In this document: one piece after another, positions 23,561 to 32,665 of the stretch
Numbering within the stretch: the first letter of the stretch is position 1
Layout: every line of letters begins with the position of its first letter
Origin: Rhodocyclales bacterium
GTDB taxonomy: Bacteria > Pseudomonadota > Gammaproteobacteria > Burkholderiales > Rhodocyclaceae
DNA length: 32,665 bases
Direction: 5' to 3'
Assembly (NCBI GenBank): GCA_026399415.1
Contig: JAPLQZ010000156.1
Coordinates: 1-32,665, forward strand
The notes under the pieces: generated by a model
Told to the model about the DNA's origin: nothing
The model's database searches: none
What the model saw: only the letters and a program-made list of their open reading frames with translations
Program-made: the position numbers and the translations under genes

Positions 23561-23637
23561 GTATATGTCCTGAATGCTGTGCAAAATGCACTGCAAAATT
23601 GCAAAAAGTCGGCCCCTGCCAAGGGCAAAGAGGCCGG

Positions 23638-23666
23638 ATTATAGAATGGTCGCCTGCGAGCGTCAA
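23638..23666 (-). promoter_or_regulatory. Strong putative sigma70 promoter for the str operon (rpsL-rpsG-fusA-tuf), overlapping the rpoC stop codon
   Basis: Minus strand TTGACG-N17-TATAAT. Confidence 0.78.
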
Positions 23667-26600
23667 CCTGCTTGCGCGTCTTCCGCTGCCACGGGAGCAT
23701 CTTCTGCGGTCGCCGGCAGATCGAACAGGTTCTGCGCCTCGGCCCCACTGCGCGACTGCTTGCGCCGCGTGCGGTGATACGCCATACCCGTACCCGCCGG
23801 AATCAGGCGACCGACAATGACGTTCTCCTTGAGGCCGCGCAACTCGTCACGCTTGCCCATGATTGCAGCCTCTGTGAGAACACGCGTGGTTTCCTGGAAA
23901 GACGCCGCTGAAATGAAGGAGTCAGTTGACAAGCTGGCTTTGGTGATGCCGTGCAACATGAAGTCGTAGATCGCCGGCGTCTTGCCGGCTGCAATCAGCC
24001 TGTCATTCTCGTCCAGCACCGCAGCGCGTTCGACTTGCTCTTCCTTGATAAAGGTCGAATCGCCCGGGTGCGCAATCACCACCCGGCGCAGCATCTGGCG
24101 CACGATCACCTCGATATGCTTGTCGTTGATCTTCACGCCTTGCAGGCGATACACGTCCTGAACTTCATCAATGATGTAACGGGCGAGTTCTTCCACACCC
24201 TTCAGGCGCAGAATGTCATGGGGATCTGCCGGGCCGTCAACAATCACCTCACCCTTGTTGACCACCTGTCCATCGTGGGCCATGACGTGCTTGTCCTTGG
24301 TGATCAGATACTCATGCGCCGTACCGTCGGGCTCGGTGATCACCAGACGCTGCTTGCCCTTGGTATCCTTGCCGAAAGACACGGTGCCGGTGACTTCCGC
24401 CAACACGCCGGCATCCTTCGGTATGCGCGCTTCGAAGAGTTCGGCAACGCGCGGCAAACCACCGGTAATGTCACGTGTCTTGGACGACTCCTGCGGGATC
24501 CGGGCGAGAATGTCGCCAACCGCCACGGGTTGACCGTCCTTTACGGTGATCAGCGAGCCAACCTGGAAGGTAATCGTCACGATGTGATCGGTACCATGAA
24601 TCTTGACTTCCTGGCCTGACTCGTCGATCAACTTGACCTGCGGACGTACTCCCTTGGATGCCTTGGCACCGCGCTTGGGATCGATAACGACCAGAGTGGA
24701 GAGACCGGTAACCTCGTCCATCTGTTCGGCGACCGTGGCGTTCTTTTCGACGTTCTCGAACTTGACCGTACCCGCATACTCCGTAACGATCGGACGGGTG
24801 TGCGGATCCCACATGGCCAATTGAGCGCCGGCCTTGACCGACTTGCCGTCGTCGGCCCGCAAAGTTGCGCCGTAGGGAACCTTGTGGCGCTCGCGCTCGC
24901 GACCGTTGTCGTCGGTAATCATCACTTCCCCGGAGCGGGAAATGACAATCTTCTCGTTCTTCGGATTGGTGACGTAGCGCATGGTTGCGGTAAAGCGGAT
25001 CACGCCCGAACTCTTGGCCTCGATACTGCTTTGCGCTGCGGAACGCGATGCCGCACCACCAACGTGGAAGGTACGCATCGTCAGCTGGGTACCTGGCTCG
25101 CCGATTGACTGGGCGGCGATGACGCCGACAGCCTCGCCGGCGTTGACCAATGAACCACGCCCCAGATCGCGGCCGTAACACTTGGCGCACAAACCGTAGC
25201 GAGTTTCGCAAGATAGCGGGCTGCGCACGCGAACTTCGTCGATGTCGAGAACTTCGATGGCATCGACGGCGTCCTCATCGAGCAGATACCCTGCGGCAAA
25301 CAGCACCTCCTGCGTATCCGGATGAATTACATCGGTGGTGGTGACGCGACCCAGAATGCGCTCACGCAACGGTTCGATCACTTCCCCGCCCTCGACCAGG
25401 GCCTTCATGGCGAAACCGTTCTGCGTGCCGCAATCGTCCACAATCACCACCAGATCCTGGGTGACGTCCACCAGACGGCGGGTCAGATAACCCGAGTTGG
25501 CGGTCTTCAATGCCGTATCGGCCAAGCCCTTGCGCGCGCCGTGGGTCGAAATGAAGTACTGCAGAACGTTGAGTCCCTCGCGAAAGTTGGAGGTGATCGG
25601 TGTTTCGATGATCGAGCCGTCCGGCTTGGCCATCAGACCGCGCATACCGGCCAGTTGCCTGATCTGTGCGGCAGAACCTCGCGCACCGGAGTCGGCCATC
25701 ATGTAAATGGAATTGAAAGACTCCTGGCTTACCTGCTTGCCATCGGCGCTGGTAACCGTCTGATGGGCAAGTTGATCCATCATGGCCTTGGCCACCTGAT
25801 CACCGGCACGACCCCAGATATCCACCACCTTGTTATAGCGCTCGCCAACCGTCACCAGACCCGAGGTGTACTGTTTTTCGATTTCCTTGACTTCGGTTTC
25901 CGCCGCCGCGATCAGGCTGTGCTTCTGCGTCGGCACCAGCATGTCATCGACGCAGATCGAAATACCAGCGCGGGTTGCCAGGCGGAAACCAGCCTGCATC
26001 AACTTGTCGGCAAAAACCACTGTCTCCTTGAGTCCGCAACGACGGAAGCTCTCGTCGATCAGCTTGGAGATTTCCTTCTTCTTGAGGGGTTTGTCGAGCA
26101 CCTTGAACGGCAGCCCGCGCGGCAGAATCTCCGACAGAAGGGCGCGTCCCGCAGTGGTTGAATAGCGGGTGATCTTTGGCTGCCATTGCTTGTCAGCGTC
26201 CAGTTCATACTCGCGAATACGTACCGTAATGCGCGCATGGAGGTCAATCTGGCGCGAGTCGATGGCACGGGTTATCTCGGCGATATCCGCAAACATCATG
26301 CCGTTGCCTCGGGCAGAAACGTTCTCGCGGGTAGCGTAGTAGAGGCCCAGCACGACGTCCTGCGAGGGCACGATAATCGGCTGTCCGTTGGCCGGCGAGA
26401 GGACATTGTTCGAAGCCAGCATCAAAGTACGGGCTTCCATCTGCGCCTCAAGCGAAAGCGGGATGTGCACCGCCATCTGGTCACCGTCGAAGTCGGCGTT
26501 GAATGCCACGCAAACCAGCGGATGCAGCTGGATCGCCTTGCCTTCGATCAAGGTCGGTTCGAAGGCCTGAATGCCAAGACGGTGCAGCGTCGGGGCTCGA

Positions 26601-27877
26601 TTCAGCATCACCGGATGCTCACGAATGACTTCTTCAAGAATGTCCCATACCACCGGAGTTTCTGCTTCGACTTCCTTCTTTGCGGCCTTGATGGTGCTGG
26701 CAATACCCATTTTTTCTAGACGCTCGAAGATGAAGGGCTTGAACAGTTCAAGCGCCATTTTCTTCGGCAGGCCGCACTGGTGCAGCTTGAGTTGCGGACC
26801 GACAACGATCACCGAGCGACCCGAATAATCGACACGCTTGCCCAGCAGATTCTGGCGGAAACGCCCGCCCTTGCCCTTGATCATGTCGGCCAGCGACTTC
26901 AGCGGACGCTTGTTGGCGCCGGTCATTGCCTTGCCCCGACGGCCGTTGTCCAGCAGCGAATCGACGGCCTCCTGCAGCATGCGCTTTTCGTTGCGAACGA
27001 TGATGTCCGGCGCCTTGAGTTCAAGCAGGCGCTTGAGACGGTTGTTGCGGTTGATGACGCGGCGATACAGATCGTTGAGGTCGGACGTGGCAAAACGTCC
27101 GCCATCCAGCGGAACCAGCGGACGCAGATCCGGCGGCAGCACCGGCAGCACCTCGAGAATCATCCACTCCGGTTTGATTCCCGACTGCTGGAAGCCCTCG
27201 AGGACCTTCAGGCGCTTGGAAATCTTCTTGCTCTTCGCTTCGGATCCGGTGGTCTCGAGTTCCTGGCGCAGCGTCTCGACCTGACGATTGAGATCAAGGG
27301 TGCGCAGCAATTCGCGCACGCCCTCGGCACCCATCACGGCGGTGAAATCGTCGCCGTATTCCTCGACCTTGGCGAGGTAATCATCTTCTGTCAGCAATTG
27401 CGCACGATTGAGCGGTGTCATGCCGGGATCAACCACGACAAAGGCTTCGAAGTAGAGCACGCGCTCGATGTCGCGCAGCGTCATGTCGAGCACCATGCCG
27501 AGGCGGCTGGGCAGGCTCTTGAGGAACCAGATGTGCGCGGTCGGCGAAGCCAGTTCGATGTGGCCCATGCGTTCGCGACGCACTTTTGACTGGGTGACTT
27601 CAACGCCGCACTTTTCGCAGATCACGCCGCGGTGCTTCAGGCGCTTGTACTTGCCGCAGAGGCATTCGTAATCCTTGACCGGACCAAATATCTTGGCGCA
27701 GAACAGGCCATCGCGTTCCGGCTTGAAGGTGCGATAGTTGATGGTCTCGGGCTTCTTGACCTCGCCGTAGGACCACGAGCGAATCTTGTCGGGCGATGCA
27801 AGGCCGATGGTAATGGCGTCGAATTCTTCTTCGGCCGCCAGGTTCTGCTTGAACAGGTCTGCAAACAGGCTCTTCAT
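23663..27877 (-). CDS. rpoC: DNA-directed RNA polymerase subunit beta'
   Basis: [61 protein letters not shown]...[16 protein letters not shown]. Confidence 0.99.
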   Translation of the reverse strand: MKSLFADLFKQNLAAEEEFDAITIGLASPDKIRSWSYGEVKKPETINYRTFKPERDGLFCAKIFGPVKDYECLCGKYKRLKHRGVICEKCGVEVTQSKVRRERMGHIELASPTAHIWFLKSLPSRLGMVLDMTLRDIERVLYFEAFVVVDPGMTPLNRAQLLTEDDYLAKVEEYGDDFTAVMGAEGVRELLRTLDLNRQVETLRQELETTGSEAKSKKISKRLKVLEGFQQSGIKPEWMILEVLPVLPPDLRPLVPLDGGRFATSDLNDLYRRVINRNNRLKRLLELKAPDIIVRNEKRMLQEAVDSLLDNGRRGKAMTGANKRPLKSLADMIKGKGGRFRQNLLGKRVDYSGRSVIVVGPQLKLHQCGLPKKMALELFKPFIFERLEKMGIASTIKAAKKEVEAETPVVWDILEEVIREHPVMLNRAPTLHRLGIQAFEPTLIEGKAIQLHPLVCVAFNADFDGDQMAVHIPLSLEAQMEARTLMLASNNVLSPANGQPIIVPSQDVVLGLYYATRENVSARGNGMMFADIAEITRAIDSRQIDLHARITVRIREYELDADKQWQPKITRYSTTAGRALLSEILPRGLPFKVLDKPLKKKEISKLIDESFRRCGLKETVVFADKLMQAGFRLATRAGISICVDDMLVPTQKHSLIAAAETEVKEIEKQYTSGLVTVGERYNKVVDIWGRAGDQVAKAMMDQLAHQTVTSADGKQVSQESFNSIYMMADSGARGSAAQIRQLAGMRGLMAKPDGSIIETPITSNFREGLNVLQYFISTHGARKGLADTALKTANSGYLTRRLVDVTQDLVVIVDDCGTQNGFAMKALVEGGEVIEPLRERILGRVTTTDVIHPDTQEVLFAAGYLLDEDAVDAIEVLDIDEVRVRSPLSCETRYGLCAKCYGRDLGRGSLVNAGEAVGVIAAQSIGEPGTQLTMRTFHVGGAASRSAAQSSIEAKSSGVIRFTATMRYVTNPKNEKIVISRSGEVMITDDNGRERERHKVPYGATLRADDGKSVKAGAQLAMWDPHTRPIVTEYAGTVKFENVEKNATVAEQMDEVTGLSTLVVIDPKRGAKASKGVRPQVKLIDESGQEVKIHGTDHIVTITFQVGSLITVKDGQPVAVGDILARIPQESSKTRDITGGLPRVAELFEARIPKDAGVLAEVTGTVSFGKDTKGKQRLVITEPDGTAHEYLITKDKHVMAHDGQVVNKGEVIVDGPADPHDILRLKGVEELARYIIDEVQDVYRLQGVKINDKHIEVIVRQMLRRVVIAHPGDSTFIKEEQVERAAVLDENDRLIAAGKTPAIYDFMLHGITKASLSTDSFISAASFQETTRVLTEAAIMGKRDELRGLKENVIVGRLIPAGTGMAYHRTRRKQSRSGAEAQNLFDLPATAEDAPVAAEDAQAG

Positions 27878-27906
27878 ATTCTTGTCTCCAATGGGCAGCT
27901 ATCGGG

Positions 27907-30900
27907 TCAGTAACGCTCGAGATCGATATCGATCGCCAGCGAGCGAATTTCCTTGACCAGCACGTTGAAGGATTCCGGCATGCCGGCATCGATCTTGTGC
28001 TCGCCCTTGACGATGTTTTCGTACACCTTGGTGCGGCCGTTGACGTCGTCCGACTTGACCGTAAGCATTTCCTGCAACACATACGCGGCACCGTAGGCTT
28101 CCAGCGCCCAAACTTCCATCTCACCGAAACGCTGCCCACCGAACTGCGCCTTGCCGCCCAAGGGCTGCTGGGTAACCAGGCTGTAGGGGCCAGTGGAACG
28201 GGCATGCATCTTGTCGTCCACCAGGTGATGCAGCTTCAGCACGTGCATGTAGCCCACGGTTACCTGTCTCTCGAATGAGTCCCCGGTGCGGCCGTCATAC
28301 AGGTCTACCTGCCCGTTGCTGGGCAGGCCGGCCAGTTCCAGCATGGCCTTGATTTCGGACTCATTGGCACCGTCGAACACCGGTGTGGCGAAGGGCACAC
28401 CCCCTTGCAGATTTCCGGCAAGTTCGACTACTTCCTTTTCGCTCAGACTGTCAATGTCTTCGCTGCGGCCTGAAGCGTTGTAGATCTTGTTCAACAGCTT
28501 GCGAATCTCCACTGCGGCGGCCTGCCTGCGCAACATTTCACCGATCTTCTGGCCAAGGCCCTTGGCCGCCCAGCCGAGGTGGGTTTCCAGAATCTGGCCA
28601 ATGTTCATCCGCGAGGGCACGCCCAAGGGGTTGAGCACGATATCCATCGGCGTGCCGTCTGCCATATGTGGCATGTCCTCGACCGGAACAATTTTGGAGA
28701 CCACGCCCTTGTTGCCGTGCCGACCGGCCATCTTGTCGCCGGGTTGCAGGCGGCGCTTGACGGCGAGATACACTTTGACCATCTTCTGCACACCCGGCGG
28801 CAGTTCGTCGCCCTGGGTCAGCTTCTTCCTCTTCGCCTCGAAAGCGACGTCGAAATCCTTGCGGGTCTGTTCCACACTGTCGCGCAGATTTTCGAGTTGC
28901 TGCTGAGCCCCTTCGTCGGCGAGGGATATGTCAAACCAGTGATAGTGCTCGACTGATTCGAGATAGGCCTTGGTGATCTTGGTGCCCTTGACCAGCTTCT
29001 TTGGTCCCTTGCTGGCGACCTTGTTGGTCAACAGCTTCTCGATGCGAGCGAAGGTGTCGCGCTCGACGATGCGCATCTGGTCGGCCAGATCCTGCTTGTA
29101 GCCTTTCAACATGTCGTCGATGATCGACTGGGCACGCTTGTCGCGCTCGATGCCCTCTCGGGTAAACACCTGAACATCGATCACCGTGCCGATCATGCCA
29201 GATGGCACGCGCAGCGAAGTGTCCTTCACATCGGAGGCTTTCTCACCGAAGATTGCGCGCAGCAGCTTCTCTTCTGGCGTGAGTTGGGTTTCGCCCTTCG
29301 GCGTTACCTTGCCGACCAGCACGTCTCCCGCTTCAACTTCAGCACCAATGTAGACGATCCCCGACTCGTCAAGACGACCGAGCTGCGATTCGCCCAAAGT
29401 AGCGATATCGCGCGAAATTTCCTCCGCACCCAGCTTGGTATCACGTGCCACGACCGTCAGTTCCTCGATATGGATCGAGGTGAAACGATCATTCGCTACG
29501 ACGCGCTCCGAGATCAGAATCGAATCCTCAAAATTGTAGCCGTTCCAGGGCATGAACGCCACCAGCATATTCTGGCCCAGCGCCAGCTCACCCAGATCGG
29601 TAGAGGCGCCGTCGGCCACCACATCACCCTTGGCAATCAGGTCGCCGACCCTGACGATGGGCCGCTGGTTGATGTTGGTGTTCTGGTTGGAACGGGTGTA
29701 CTTGATCAGGTTGTAGATGTCGACGCCGACTTCGCCCGATACCGTCTCCGCGTCGTTGACTCGCACCACGATGCGATTGGCGTCGATGTAGTCCACCACG
29801 CCCCCACGCAAGGCTTGCACCGCCGTGCCCGAGTCGACTGCGACAGTACGTTCGATACCGGTACCGACGAAGGCCTTTTCCGGACGCAGGCAGGGAACCG
29901 CCTGACGCTGCATGTTGGCGCCCATCAAGGCGCGATTGGCATCGTCGTGCTCAAGGAAGGGAATCAGCGAAGCCGCGACCGAGACAATCTGACTCGGCGC
30001 CACATCCATGTACTGAACATCGGGCGGCTCCTTCAATTCAAATTCGCCCTTGAAGCGGCAGGACACCAGAGCGTCGCTGAGCTTGCCCTTCTTGTCCAGC
30101 TGGGCATTGGCCTGGGCAATGACGTACTTGCCTTCCTCGATCGCAGAGAGATACTCGATCTCGTCGGTGACGCGGCTGTTCTCCACCTTGCGATAAGGTG
30201 TTTCCATGAAACCGTACTCGTTGGTGCGCGCATACAGTGCCAGCGAGTTGATAAGACCAATGTTCGGGCCTTCCGGTGTCTCGATCGGGCAGACGCGGCC
30301 GTAATGGGTCGGGTGCACGTCGCGCACCTCGAAACCGGCACGCTCCCGGGTCAGTCCGCCCGGGCCGAGGGCCGAAACGCGACGCTTGTGTGTGATTTCC
30401 GACAACGGGTTGGTCTGGTCCATGAACTGCGAAAGCTGGCTGGAGCCGAAGAATTCCTTGATCGCTGCCGAGATGGGCTTGGCGTTGATCAAATCGTGCG
30501 GCATCAGATTGTCGCTTTCAGCCTGGTTCAGACGCTCCTTGACGGCGCGTTCGACACGCACCAGACCGGCACGGAACTGGTTCTCGGCGAGTTCGCCCAC
30601 CGAGCGCACGCGACGATTGCCCAGGTGATCAATGTCATCTACTTCACCGCGCCCGTTGCGCAGCTCGACCAGGATGCGGACGACGTCAACGATGTCCTCA
30701 TTCGACAAGGTACCGGCACCTTCAATTTCCTCGCGCCCGACGCGGCGATTGAATTTCATGCGGCCAACAGCGGAAAGATCGTAGCGCTCTTCCGAATAGA
30801 ACAAGCCGTGAAACAGATTCTCCACAGCGTCTTCCGTCGGCGGCTCGCCGGGACGCATCATCCGGTAGATTGCCACGCGCGAGGCCCACTGGTCGGCGCT

Positions 30901-31977
30901 CTCATCAATACGCAGCGTCGATGAGATGTAGGCGCCGCGGTCGAGATCGTTGACGTAAAGCGTCTGAACCTGCTCGATGCCGCTAGCCGCCAACTTGGCC
31001 AGCAGTTCCTCGGTAATCTCATCGTTGGCGTTGGCCAGCACTTCGCCGGTTTCGGCATTCACTATGTTGCGGGCTATGATGCGACCGATCAAAAACTCAT
31101 CAGGCACGATGATTTTCTTGATGCCAGCCTCGGCCATTTCGCGGATATGCTTGACCGTGATCCGCTTGTCTTTTGCGACGATGACCTTGCCGGCCTTGTC
31201 GAGGATGTCGAACTTCGCCACTTCGCCGCGAAGGCGTTCGGGCACCACCTCGAACAGAATGCCCTTCTTGGCAAAGTGAAAACTGTCGGACTCGAAGAAG
31301 GTAGCGAGAATCTGCTCGTGCGTCAGGCCGATCGACTTCAGCAGAATCGTCACCGGCATCTTGCGACGACGATCGATACGGAAATAAAGAATGTCCTTCG
31401 GATCAAATTCGAAGTCCAGCCAGGAGCCGCGATAAGGAATGATGCGCGCCGAGAACAGCAGTTTGCCTGAGCTGTGGGTCTTGCCCTTGTCGTGTTCAAA
31501 GAAAACACCCGGCGAACGATGCAACTGGGAGACGATGACCCGCTCCGTACCATTGATGACAAAGGAACCGGTCGTGGTCATCAAAGGGATTTCACCCATG
31601 TACAGTGGTTGGTCTTCCTTGACTTCCTTCACCGCCTTGGTGTCGCGGTCAAGGAGTTCGAGGCGAACCTTGGCACGCAGCGGACTGGCAAAGGTCAGGC
31701 CACGCTGCTGACATTCCTTGACATCGAAGGTCGGCTCGCCGAGCATGAACTCGACGAAGTGGAGGCGGGCATTTCCCGAATGCGCAACAATCGGGAATAT
31801 CGACGTGAACGCCGCTTGCAAGCCCTCGTTGCGCCGGTGTGCCGGTGGCACCTCGGCCTGCAGGAAGCGCGTGTAGGACTCGATCTGCGTCGCCAGAAGA
31901 AAGGGAACGTCGAGGACGTTGGCCCGCTTGGCAAAGCTTTTGCGAATGCGCTTTTTTTCTGTGTAGGAATACGCCAT
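27907..31977 (-). CDS. rpoB: DNA-directed RNA polymerase subunit beta
   Basis: [35 protein letters not shown]...[51 protein letters not shown]. Confidence 0.99.
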   Translation of the reverse strand: MAYSYTEKKRIRKSFAKRANVLDVPFLLATQIESYTRFLQAEVPPAHRRNEGLQAAFTSIFPIVAHSGNARLHFVEFMLGEPTFDVKECQQRGLTFASPLRAKVRLELLDRDTKAVKEVKEDQPLYMGEIPLMTTTGSFVINGTERVIVSQLHRSPGVFFEHDKGKTHSSGKLLFSARIIPYRGSWLDFEFDPKDILYFRIDRRRKMPVTILLKSIGLTHEQILATFFESDSFHFAKKGILFEVVPERLRGEVAKFDILDKAGKVIVAKDKRITVKHIREMAEAGIKKIIVPDEFLIGRIIARNIVNAETGEVLANANDEITEELLAKLAASGIEQVQTLYVNDLDRGAYISSTLRIDESADQWASRVAIYRMMRPGEPPTEDAVENLFHGLFYSEERYDLSAVGRMKFNRRVGREEIEGAGTLSNEDIVDVVRILVELRNGRGEVDDIDHLGNRRVRSVGELAENQFRAGLVRVERAVKERLNQAESDNLMPHDLINAKPISAAIKEFFGSSQLSQFMDQTNPLSEITHKRRVSALGPGGLTRERAGFEVRDVHPTHYGRVCPIETPEGPNIGLINSLALYARTNEYGFMETPYRKVENSRVTDEIEYLSAIEEGKYVIAQANAQLDKKGKLSDALVSCRFKGEFELKEPPDVQYMDVAPSQIVSVAASLIPFLEHDDANRALMGANMQRQAVPCLRPEKAFVGTGIERTVAVDSGTAVQALRGGVVDYIDANRIVVRVNDAETVSGEVGVDIYNLIKYTRSNQNTNINQRPIVRVGDLIAKGDVVADGASTDLGELALGQNMLVAFMPWNGYNFEDSILISERVVANDRFTSIHIEELTVVARDTKLGAEEISRDIATLGESQLGRLDESGIVYIGAEVEAGDVLVGKVTPKGETQLTPEEKLLRAIFGEKASDVKDTSLRVPSGMIGTVIDVQVFTREGIERDKRAQSIIDDMLKGYKQDLADQMRIVERDTFARIEKLLTNKVASKGPKKLVKGTKITKAYLESVEHYHWFDISLADEGAQQQLENLRDSVEQTRKDFDVAFEAKRKKLTQGDELPPGVQKMVKVYLAVKRRLQPGDKMAGRHGNKGVVSKIVPVEDMPHMADGTPMDIVLNPLGVPSRMNIGQILETHLGWAAKGLGQKIGEMLRRQAAAVEIRKLLNKIYNASGRSEDIDSLSEKEVVELAGNLQGGVPFATPVFDGANESEIKAMLELAGLPSNGQVDLYDGRTGDSFERQVTVGYMHVLKLHHLVDDKMHARSTGPYSLVTQQPLGGKAQFGGQRFGEMEVWALEAYGAAYVLQEMLTVKSDDVNGRTKVYENIVKGEHKIDAGMPESFNVLVKEIRSLAIDIDLERY

Positions 31978-32119
31978 GGTGGCTCCGTTCAGGATTCAGA
32001 CGTCGAAGGTCAAAGGACAGGGCTGAGGCAAAGCAATTCAGCACTCTCGTGTAACCCCCGGATTAAATGCAGCGGGGTAGATCTCAACTGGTACAACGTA
32101 CTTGTGTTTCTACAAGGAC

Positions 32120-32158
32120 CAATAGCGGGTTGGCGGCGACGCCGCCAACCCGCTATTG
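32120..32158. repeat. Perfect inverted repeat in the rplL-rpoB intergenic region
   Basis: CAATAGCGGGTTGGCGGC-GAC-GCCGCCAACCCGCTATTG: 18-bp arms, 3-nt loop, no downstream T-run on the minus strand. Confidence 0.95.
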
Positions 32159-32166
32159 AATCGCAA

Positions 32167-32541
32167 TTACTTGACCTCGACCTTGGCGCCGACATCCTCA
32201 AGTTGCTTCTTGAGGGCTGCAGCGTCAGCCTTGGAAATGCCTTCCTTGACAGCCTTCGGAGCGCCATCAACCAGATCCTTGGCTTCCTTGAGGCCGAGGC
32301 CCGTGGCAGCGCGAACGACCTTGATGGCTTCGACCTTCTTTTCGCCCGCAGCCAGCAACATCACGGTGAATTCGGTCTGCTCTTCGACGGCAGCAGCGGC
32401 CGCGGCCGGGGCGGCAACGGCAACAGCAGCCGCAGCGGCGGAAACGCCAAACTTTACTTCCATTTCCTTGATCAGCTCGGACAGATCGAGAACGGTCATG
32501 CCAGCGATGGCATCGAGTATTTCAGCTTTGCTTACAGCCAT
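32167..32541 (-). CDS. rplL: 50S ribosomal protein L7/L12
   Basis: [101 protein letters not shown]. Confidence 0.99.
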   Translation of the reverse strand: MAVSKAEILDAIAGMTVLDLSELIKEMEVKFGVSAAAAAVAVAAPAAAAAAVEEQTEFTVMLLAAGEKKVEAIKVVRAATGLGLKEAKDLVDGAPKAVKEGISKADAAALKKQLEDVGAKVEVK

Positions 32542-32583
32542 GATTACAGCTCCTGAATGAATGTTTGGATCAATGAAAAACGA

Positions 32584-32665
32584 TTACGCAGTCTCTTTGG
32601 CGTCGCGCACAGCAGCGAGGCCCCTGACAAACTTCGTCGGGACTTAGTTGAGTGTGCGGACAAAC
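32584..32665 (-). CDS. rplJ: 3' end of 50S ribosomal protein L10 (partial; contains an in-frame TAA at 32644..32646, so this may be a damaged or misassembled end)
   Basis: Minus-strand translation at the window edge: FVRTLN*VPTKFVRGLAAVRDAKETA*. The second segment matches the usual L10 C-terminus (KFVRTLAAVRDAK...) and rplJ is expected upstream of rplL. Confidence 0.6.

Noticed and set aside
23183-23596. 12-residue N-terminal extension of S12 ([12 protein letters not shown]) in the ORF track
   Set aside because: The canonical S12 start MPTINQ is present at 23560; the extension covers the leader and is most simply non-coding.
29284-30924. 546-codon plus-strand ORF antisense to rpoB
   Set aside because: Shadow ORF of a highly conserved gene; composition typical of antisense translation with no motif.

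Overview
The window is a betaproteobacterial-type housekeeping region. The + strand (1-4.8 kb) carries an assimilatory sulfate reduction cluster: partial nitrite/sulfite reductase, DUF934 protein, cysH, cysD, cysN. It converges at a strong bidirectional terminator on a 28 kb minus-strand block that reads, in transcription order, (rplJ end)-rplL-rpoB-rpoC-rpsL-rpsG-fusA-tuf-rpsJ-rplCDWB-rpsS-rplV-rpsC-rplP-rpmC-rpsQ-rplNXE-rpsNH-[rplF::rplR]-rpsE-rpmD-rplO-secY-infA-rpmJ-rpsMKD-rpoA-rplQ. Gene content and order are ordinary, and I see no mobile element, CRISPR, defence or biosynthetic system. The most unusual feature is an uninterrupted 283-codon ORF (10908..11759). In it, ribosomal protein L6 has lost its C-terminal tail and stop codon and runs in frame into a complete L18. 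Secondary observations are: a perfect 18-bp inverted repeat in the rplL-rpoB gap; an attenuator-like hairpin between rpsD and rpoA; four sigma70-like promoters, three sharing a GC-rich start region; a short rpsJ leader together with a hairpin-rich rpsJ-rplC gap; a basic C-terminal extension on S3; and an in-frame stop with partial repetition in the rplJ 3' end at the window edge. All calls come from reading the supplied sequence and ORF translations. No database search was run.
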